Of a DNA stretch of 64,000 bases, positions 59,000 through 64,000 are shown piece after piece. Position 1 is the first letter of the stretch. Each line of letters starts with the position of its first letter. A program made the position numbers and the translations under genes. The stretch spans positions 62,001 to 126,000 of the forward strand of contig JBKCNS010000022.1 of the NCBI GenBank assembly GCA_046297095.1, in the 5' to 3' direction. The notes under the pieces are model-generated. The model did no database searches. It saw only the letters and a program-made list of their open reading frames with translations, and was not told the origin of the DNA. The stretch is from JBBATK01 sp046297095 (GTDB lineage: Bacteria; Bacteroidota; Ignavibacteria; Kapaibacteriales; NICIL-2).

Positions 59000-61900
59000 A
59001 TGTACCGCTATTTGACTACTCTCCTTTTTGTGGTGCTGTCTGCAGCTCTCGACGCTCAGCAATGGAATAATCTCGGCCCGGTTGTACCACCGGATGGCGC
59101 AGTGGCAAACGGGCAAATCAATTGCCTTGCGTTTAATGTACAGAACCCCTTGAAGATGTGGGCCGGTGCACCTGCCGGCGGATTATGGGTTAGCAACGAC
59201 GGAGGAATGACGTGGCTGCCGGGCGCTACCGACACCTTAGCAATTAATGGAATCTCCGATGTATGGGTTAACCCCACCGATTCAAACCAGATTGTGATTG
59301 CTCTTGGTGATCGTGATGAAAGTGCATCATACATTCCGCAGGGTGGAGCGTTGTATGCCACAACGGATGGCGGTGTGTCGTGGACGCGCAGCGGAGAGCT
59401 TGATACGAACGGCTCTATCGTTCCCATTCCGAATTACACAAGCTCAAGAGTACTGCGCAATACTACAACCGGTGTGTACGTGTTGGCAACGAGCGCAGGA
59501 GTTTTTACCAGTGCGAATTTTCCTGCCAATTGGAACACCAGAGTGATGCGGGAAAAAACATGGGATATGAAGCAACGCCCCAATGATCCCAACACAATCT
59601 ATGCGGTGATCGGCGGGCGTGTGTACAGGTCTACGAATGGCGGTGCCGCATTTACTGCCCTCAATACCGGTTATCCTTCTTCGGTGGCTGTGCGTATTCA
59701 ATTGGCTGTTGCACCATCCAACGCAAATGTTGTGTATGCATTATATGTGCTTCCCGATGGTACCTATGGCGGTTTGTATAAATCTACCGATGCCGGCACA
59801 ACGTGGGCACTTCGTTCCGCTAGTCCGAATATTCTGGCTGCCAATATCGATGGATCGGGAAGTAAAGGCGTCAAGAATCTATCGCTGGCAGTATCTCCCA
59901 CAAACGAGAACATTCTTTTTGCCGGCGGCGTAAACATATGGAAGTCTGTAGATGGCGGTGTGTCGTGGACGCAAAGCAGTGACTTCAAGGGCGGAACGCT
60001 GCCCTACGTGGCGGCCGACATTCATGATTTGAAATTCGCACCTGCACCGCGCGCTCAGTACGTGTATGCCGCCACAGGCAATGGTGTGTTTATGTCTTCA
60101 GACACCGGCCGAACATGGCAGAATGCTTCGTCCGGATTACAAGTTCATCAAACAAATTCGGCTTCGTGGTTTCAGAAAAACGACTCACTGTTTATAGCTG
60201 CAGGACCTACCGGCATCTATCGTTACGATAAAGGAAACTGGAAGAAACTACTGGACAGCTCATGCCTTACAGCGTGGTATCACGCCACAGATTCCCGAAT
60301 TGCCTTTGCTGCAACTTCGAGCGGTCGCTTGCTGCGCTCCGGTGATACAGCAAACTCGTTCACAGATGACATCACGCCCCCCGGATCCGTGCCCGGAAGC
60401 GCAGTGCGTCCGTACATACCGAATCCACGGAATCATTCAACGATGTACGCCGTGCTTAAAGACCTGTGGAAGACCACCAGCGGCGGGGCGTCGTGGACTC
60501 GTACGTCTAACCCTTTCAATGCATCCATACTTTCGCTTGCCGTATCACCTGCAGATACGAATATGGCCTATCTGGTAACTTCCGATACAGTATTCTACCA
60601 GTCAACAAATGGTGGGCGGGATTGGTTGCGAAAATCTCGAGTGCCGTTACAGTTTCCTGCGGTACCCCGAGCCGTATACTGCCATCCTAAGGACCCGCTT
60701 CGCGCATGTGTGGTAGGCGGTAAGAGTATATCAATGACCACCGATGGCGGAAGCACGTGGAATAGATTGGTACTCAATGGCAATCTGTACATTAATTCTA
60801 TGGTTTGGAAACTTGATAACTGTGGTGAGGATTTGATCTGCGGAACAAGCAACGGGGTATGGAAACTTTCCGCGCAATACAGCTTCGGAGTACCGGAACA
60901 AATGGGTTCGGGTTTACCCAACTCGCCTGTTCAGGATGTGGTTTTGCGGGGTCGTTTTTTGCGTGCAGCAACAGCGGGTCGAGGTGTGTATGCTACCTTT
61001 ATTGATGATGCCGGTGTGGTGCCTGCCTATACTCAGGATCGCGACTCCATTTGTCCCGGTGATGCAGTGCAGTTTGCGGATGTATCTGAGAACGGCGGCC
61101 TTTCAACGTACTGGCGATTCGATGGCGGTATTCCCGCTACATCTACCGAGGCCAATCCAAATGTACGATTCGACATTCCGGGTTTACGCGCCGTTACACT
61201 TGTGGCCTCGAATGGTTGTGGTGTTGATTCTATCAAGCGATTGTCGGTTTTTGTGATTCCACGATTAAAGGCAGCAATAAATGTTGTAAGGGCGAACGTG
61301 TGCAGTGGTGATACGGTTCTGCTTCGGGATGCAACCATTGGAGTGGGTGGCTCTCGTACCTGGGAAGTGGTTGATGCCGAAGTTATATCCACCACGTCGG
61401 TAGGATGCACTATTGTGTGTTCCAAAGTGGGCACCGTTTCTGCCGTATTGACGGTAAAAAATGAATGCGGCACTACTGATGTTACCAAGACTATCGATGT
61501 GTTCGCGCCGCCGGCGCCGGTGCGGGTATCGGTAGTTAAGGATACACTCTCGGTGCCGGAGAGCCAAGGCATTCAATATCAATGGTACGCCAATGGCAGC
61601 ATGCTCACGGGCGGAACATCCGCACAATGGATTGGCCGGTATAATGGCACGTATTCAGTTCGCTTGATAAATCAGGGCGGTTGCGTTGTGTATTCCGACA
61701 CCGTTACGTTTACCGTTCCAAAAGATACCTCGGGAGGTACCGCTGTTGATTATGAACTTGAGTCTGCAACTATTTTTCCTCATCCGGTTCAGGGCAAACT
61801 TCGTATAACCTTGCCGGAGAATTGGACGGGCGGATCGCACGTCGAGGTACGAGATATGTTGGGAGTAGTAGTGAAGGATGAGTGGCTGGACATTCGCTCA

Positions 61901-62011
61901 TCAACTTCGCTTATGGAGCTTTCCGTTTCCGGTTTGGCAAGCGGGCTCTATCAGTTGCGAATAACTACAGGCGGCAAAGTGGCCAGAGCAGTGTTCGTAA
62001 AAAGCGAATAG
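59000..62011 (+). CDS. Large secreted protein with BNR/sortilin-like repeats, PKD domain and sorting domain
   Basis: A 1003-residue surface protein. Signal peptide MYRYLTTLLFVVLSAALDAQ with GAGG 6-10 bp upstream fixes the start. Residues ~25-660 contain repeated beta-propeller-type units with SNDGGMTW, ATTDGGVSW, KSVDGGVSW and MTTDGGSTW (asp-box BNR repeats, as in sortilin/glycosidase propellers). A PKD-like domain follows around 670-750, then Ig-like modules and a type IX sorting domain (ATIFPHPVQGKLRITLP, LASGLYQLRITTGG). No catalytic residues are obvious. It probably binds or processes glycans or proteins at the cell surface. Confidence 0.84.
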   Translation: MYRYLTTLLFVVLSAALDAQQWNNLGPVVPPDGAVANGQINCLAFNVQNPLKMWAGAPAGGLWVSNDGGMTWLPGATDTLAINGISDVWVNPTDSNQIVIALGDRDESASYIPQGGALYATTDGGVSWTRSGELDTNGSIVPIPNYTSSRVLRNTTTGVYVLATSAGVFTSANFPANWNTRVMREKTWDMKQRPNDPNTIYAVIGGRVYRSTNGGAAFTALNTGYPSSVAVRIQLAVAPSNANVVYALYVLPDGTYGGLYKSTDAGTTWALRSASPNILAANIDGSGSKGVKNLSLAVSPTNENILFAGGVNIWKSVDGGVSWTQSSDFKGGTLPYVAADIHDLKFAPAPRAQYVYAATGNGVFMSSDTGRTWQNASSGLQVHQTNSASWFQKNDSLFIAAGPTGIYRYDKGNWKKLLDSSCLTAWYHATDSRIAFAATSSGRLLRSGDTANSFTDDITPPGSVPGSAVRPYIPNPRNHSTMYAVLKDLWKTTSGGASWTRTSNPFNASILSLAVSPADTNMAYLVTSDTVFYQSTNGGRDWLRKSRVPLQFPAVPRAVYCHPKDPLRACVVGGKSISMTTDGGSTWNRLVLNGNLYINSMVWKLDNCGEDLICGTSNGVWKLSAQYSFGVPEQMGSGLPNSPVQDVVLRGRFLRAATAGRGVYATFIDDAGVVPAYTQDRDSICPGDAVQFADVSENGGLSTYWRFDGGIPATSTEANPNVRFDIPGLRAVTLVASNGCGVDSIKRLSVFVIPRLKAAINVVRANVCSGDTVLLRDATIGVGGSRTWEVVDAEVISTTSVGCTIVCSKVGTVSAVLTVKNECGTTDVTKTIDVFAPPAPVRVSVVKDTLSVPESQGIQYQWYANGSMLTGGTSAQWIGRYNGTYSVRLINQGGCVVYSDTVTFTVPKDTSGGTAVDYELESATIFPHPVQGKLRITLPENWTGGSHVEVRDMLGVVVKDEWLDIRSSTSLMELSVSGLASGLYQLRITTGGKVARAVFVKSE

Positions 62012-62098
62012 CCGAACGAATGTGGGATGGCGACAGTAGTCGTGCAAAAGAACATAGCTGCGTTCGTCGCACACCTGTTGCCGAGGGCAAAGGGGCTA

Positions 62099-63013
62099 TC
62101 AGGGCCGCGAAGAATACACTCTCTCGAAGATTATGCGATGACGTATAGTCCCTTTTCTGGATAGCTTTTCCATACGCACCTGAACCTTCACGCGCGAGTT
62201 TAACTCTCCGCAAAGAGGGAGGTGACTGTTGTTTTCCAGTATATATTTTCCGAAGCCATCGATGATGGAATGTAGCACCACTCCTACATCATCGCTAATG
62301 CTTTTAAAACTTCCTTGCCCGGTTTGTGCATAACGAATAGCTGTGCACTTCGTAGTTCCAACTGTTGTGTCGAGCAAGGTGCAGGAATATGTTGAGCGTA
62401 TAACAGGCGCTGGCCATGCACTCTCGGCCAGAGAGTCTGTGGTGGTGATTAACCATGAACGCCGATTATTCACCGCATGGCAAGCGGTGTCCGGCCCAAC
62501 AAAGAGCACGGTGGGCTGAAAGGCTCCGCCCGGCGATACGGCAGAACGCACGGTGTCTCCCTGACGAGCCAACACACGCCTTCCGTTGGAGTCCAGAATA
62601 ATGTAGGCAGTACGGCCAATCCATGGAGAGGATGTGCGCGTCACCGAATCAGATTTGCCAACCGTGTTTTCTGTGCTACGCGCAGACTCCAGAGTAACGC
62701 GAAGGAACTGTTGTCCTGACTGCGTTACATGATCGCATACGTAGGAATACATCTCCTCGCGCCGACGAGCAATGCGAGTTTCAAAATCCAGGGTATCAAT
62801 GCCTCGCACACGAAACACAAGAGAATCTCCGGCTTTAAAGCCGTAGCGCATGCATGGCGTGGCAGTATCGGAGCCCGCGGCAATAGCATTGTGGGCGCCG
62901 AAATGGAGACCAACTGCAGAAATCAAAAACGCGTACACCACATGAACAATGTGCATGGAAAAAGCGGTAACAGCGTGCGGATAACCTGTAGATACCTTCG
63001 TGAGTTTCATCAT
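62099..63013 (-). CDS. Exported protein, unknown function
   Basis: A 304-residue protein with an N-terminal hydrophobic segment (VYAFLISAVGLHFGAHNAIA) and a beta-rich body with WLITTTDSLAES and YSCTLLDTTVGTTKC. I recognise no family with certainty; it has the look of conserved periplasmic FCB proteins. Its ATG overlaps the ugd stop as ATGA, so it is probably co-expressed with the UDP-glucose dehydrogenase. Confidence 0.68.
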   Translation of the reverse strand: MMKLTKVSTGYPHAVTAFSMHIVHVVYAFLISAVGLHFGAHNAIAAGSDTATPCMRYGFKAGDSLVFRVRGIDTLDFETRIARRREEMYSYVCDHVTQSGQQFLRVTLESARSTENTVGKSDSVTRTSSPWIGRTAYIILDSNGRRVLARQGDTVRSAVSPGGAFQPTVLFVGPDTACHAVNNRRSWLITTTDSLAESAWPAPVIRSTYSCTLLDTTVGTTKCTAIRYAQTGQGSFKSISDDVGVVLHSIIDGFGKYILENNSHLPLCGELNSRVKVQVRMEKLSRKGTIRHRIIFERVYSSRP

Positions 63014-64000
63014 GGCTTCACATCGGGGCGCCCGACGGAGTAATACTCAAAGCCTTCCATTTGCATATCGTAGGGGTGGTACATGTTCCGGCCGTCGAAC
63101 ATTATGCGATGGTTCATGCTCTGCGCCATGCGGGCAAAATCCGGCTTGCGAAACTCGTTCCACTCCGTCACAATTACCAGGCAATCACTGTTCTCCACAC
63201 ACTCATACATGTTCGATGCATAGTGTATAGACGTGCCATAGCGCCGAGATGTATTCTTTACTGCCTCCGGGTCGTACACGGTAATCGAGGCTCTCCGACT
63301 AAGCAGAGCATCAATAACTCTAAAAGCCGGCGCTTCGCGAACATCATCGGTATTAGGTTTGAATGCAAGCCCCCACAACGCAATGCGAATGTTGTGCAAG
63401 TCTTCGCCCATACGCTTTACGATGCGGCCAATGAAGCGCTCTGTCTGAGCGATATTGACATCTTCAACGGCCTCCACTATGCGCAGGGGAGTTCCGGCTT
63501 CGCGAGCCGAATGTATCAACGCCTTTACATCCTTGGGGAAGCAACTGCCGCCATAACCCACGCCCGGAAAAATAAATCTCTTGCCGATGCGCGAGTCCGA
63601 GCCAATACCTTGACGTACATTCTCGATATCAACGCCTACGGTTTCGCAGTACGCAGACAGATCATTCATGAAGGATATCTTCGTTGCAAGGAACGAATTG
63701 GCAGCATACTTCGTTACTTCGGCGCTCTTTTCATCCATGATGAAAATGGGATTGCCGTTCGAAAGAAACGGCTCGTATACATCGCACAGCAATTCACGCA
63801 CATGAGCGTCGCCGGTTCCCACCACCACTCGCTCCGGCTTCATGGTATCTTCTACCGCAAAGCCCTCGCGCAGAAACTCGGGATTCGATGCAATGGCAAT
63901 GGGATGATCCTTGGTAACGGCATCAACAGCGCTGCGCACACGTGCTGCTGTTCCCACAGGAACAGTGCTGCGAGTAATAATTACTCGGCCGTCGTGTATG
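63010..64000 (-). CDS. ugd: UDP-glucose 6-dehydrogenase, N-terminus cut by the window edge
   Basis: The open frame continues past 63957 to the window end (RVIITRSTVPVGTAARVR), so the N-terminal Rossmann domain is outside. The seen part has SNPEFLREGFAVEDTMKPER, EVTKYAANSFLATKISFMN (catalytic-region), the active-site Cys in GVGYGGSCFPKDVKAL, and WGLAFKPNTDDVREAPAF. The enzyme oxidises UDP-glucose (or a similar nucleotide-sugar) to the uronic acid for surface polysaccharides. Adjacent exported protein may be co-regulated. Confidence 0.93.
   Translation of the reverse strand, partial: IHDGRVIITRSTVPVGTAARVRSAVDAVTKDHPIAIASNPEFLREGFAVEDTMKPERVVVGTGDAHVRELLCDVYEPFLSNGNPIFIMDEKSAEVTKYAANSFLATKISFMNDLSAYCETVGVDIENVRQGIGSDSRIGKRFIFPGVGYGGSCFPKDVKALIHSAREAGTPLRIVEAVEDVNIAQTERFIGRIVKRMGEDLHNIRIALWGLAFKPNTDDVREAPAFRVIDALLSRRASITVYDPEAVKNTSRRYGTSIHYASNMYECVENSDCLVIVTEWNEFRKPDFARMAQSMNHRIMFDGRNMYHPYDMQMEGFEYYSVGRPDVKP

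Noticed and set aside
1..64000. tRNA, rRNA, CRISPR arrays, IS elements and prophage
   Set aside because: I looked for tRNA T-loop-like strings, long regular repeats with spacers, transposase motifs and phage genes by eye and found none; a covariance-model search would be needed to exclude small RNAs.

Overview
The window looks like a chromosomal segment of a Gram-negative bacterium of the FCB group. The closest guess is the Kapabacteria/Ignavibacteria/Chlorobi side of Bacteroidota; this is inferred from gene content, not from a marker gene. The signs are several secreted proteins with C-terminal sorting-type domains (type IX secretion cargo), a PorV/PorQ-like outer-membrane protein, a DUF3127 protein, two TonB-dependent receptors, outer-membrane style lipoproteins, and recurrent TAnnTTTG-like promoter elements before genes instead of sigma70 -10 boxes. 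I saw no rRNA, tRNA, IS element, prophage or CRISPR array. The coding density is high, with many ATGA start/stop overlaps.

Layout. 1-17.7 kb is mostly on the minus strand: a partial polysaccharide flippase that runs off the left edge, a secreted M28 peptidase with a PDZ domain, KdsB, GcvT, a divergent two-component pair, an LCP-family lipoprotein, RmlC, a PdxB-like dehydrogenase, an Ig-like lipoprotein, a second flippase and a TonB-dependent receptor. 17.1-18.1 kb is gene-poor and holds a 24-bp perfect palindrome, a consensus DnaA box and two parS-type half-sites. It lies just before a NUDIX-parA-parB run, and gene orientation changes from mainly minus to mainly plus there, so it is a candidate origin/centromere region. 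18-34.8 kb holds thioesterase, PorQ-like protein, FtsX, a third flippase next to a heparinase II/III protein, Era, an RsbU-type phosphatase, an ABC ATPase coupled to a secreted metalloprotease, and a two-gene FAD oxidoreductase/MnmM-like methyltransferase operon. 35-50.5 kb is housekeeping: HAD phosphatase, NifU-like protein, DUF1460 amidase-like protein, AccC, an Omp28-like secreted protein, PurL, AlaS, DUF3127, and a purD-galE-pgsA-ftsY run. 50.5-64 kb holds a membrane protein and receptor, a TPR protein, GlyA, two sorting-domain proteins, a fused E1 alpha/beta dehydrogenase, an exported protein and a UDP-glucose dehydrogenase that runs off the right edge.

Themes. Envelope polysaccharide is prominent (three flippases, KdsB, RmlC, Ugd, GalE-like, LCP, heparinase-like), alongside secretion and surface proteins. 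The most interesting points are the 17-18 kb region beside parAB, the putative split-MnmC tRNA modification operon at 32.8-34.5 kb, the SSB-like C-terminal tip on the DUF3127 protein, and a striking abundance of short (6-24 bp) tandem duplications just after stop codons and inside low-complexity protein segments.
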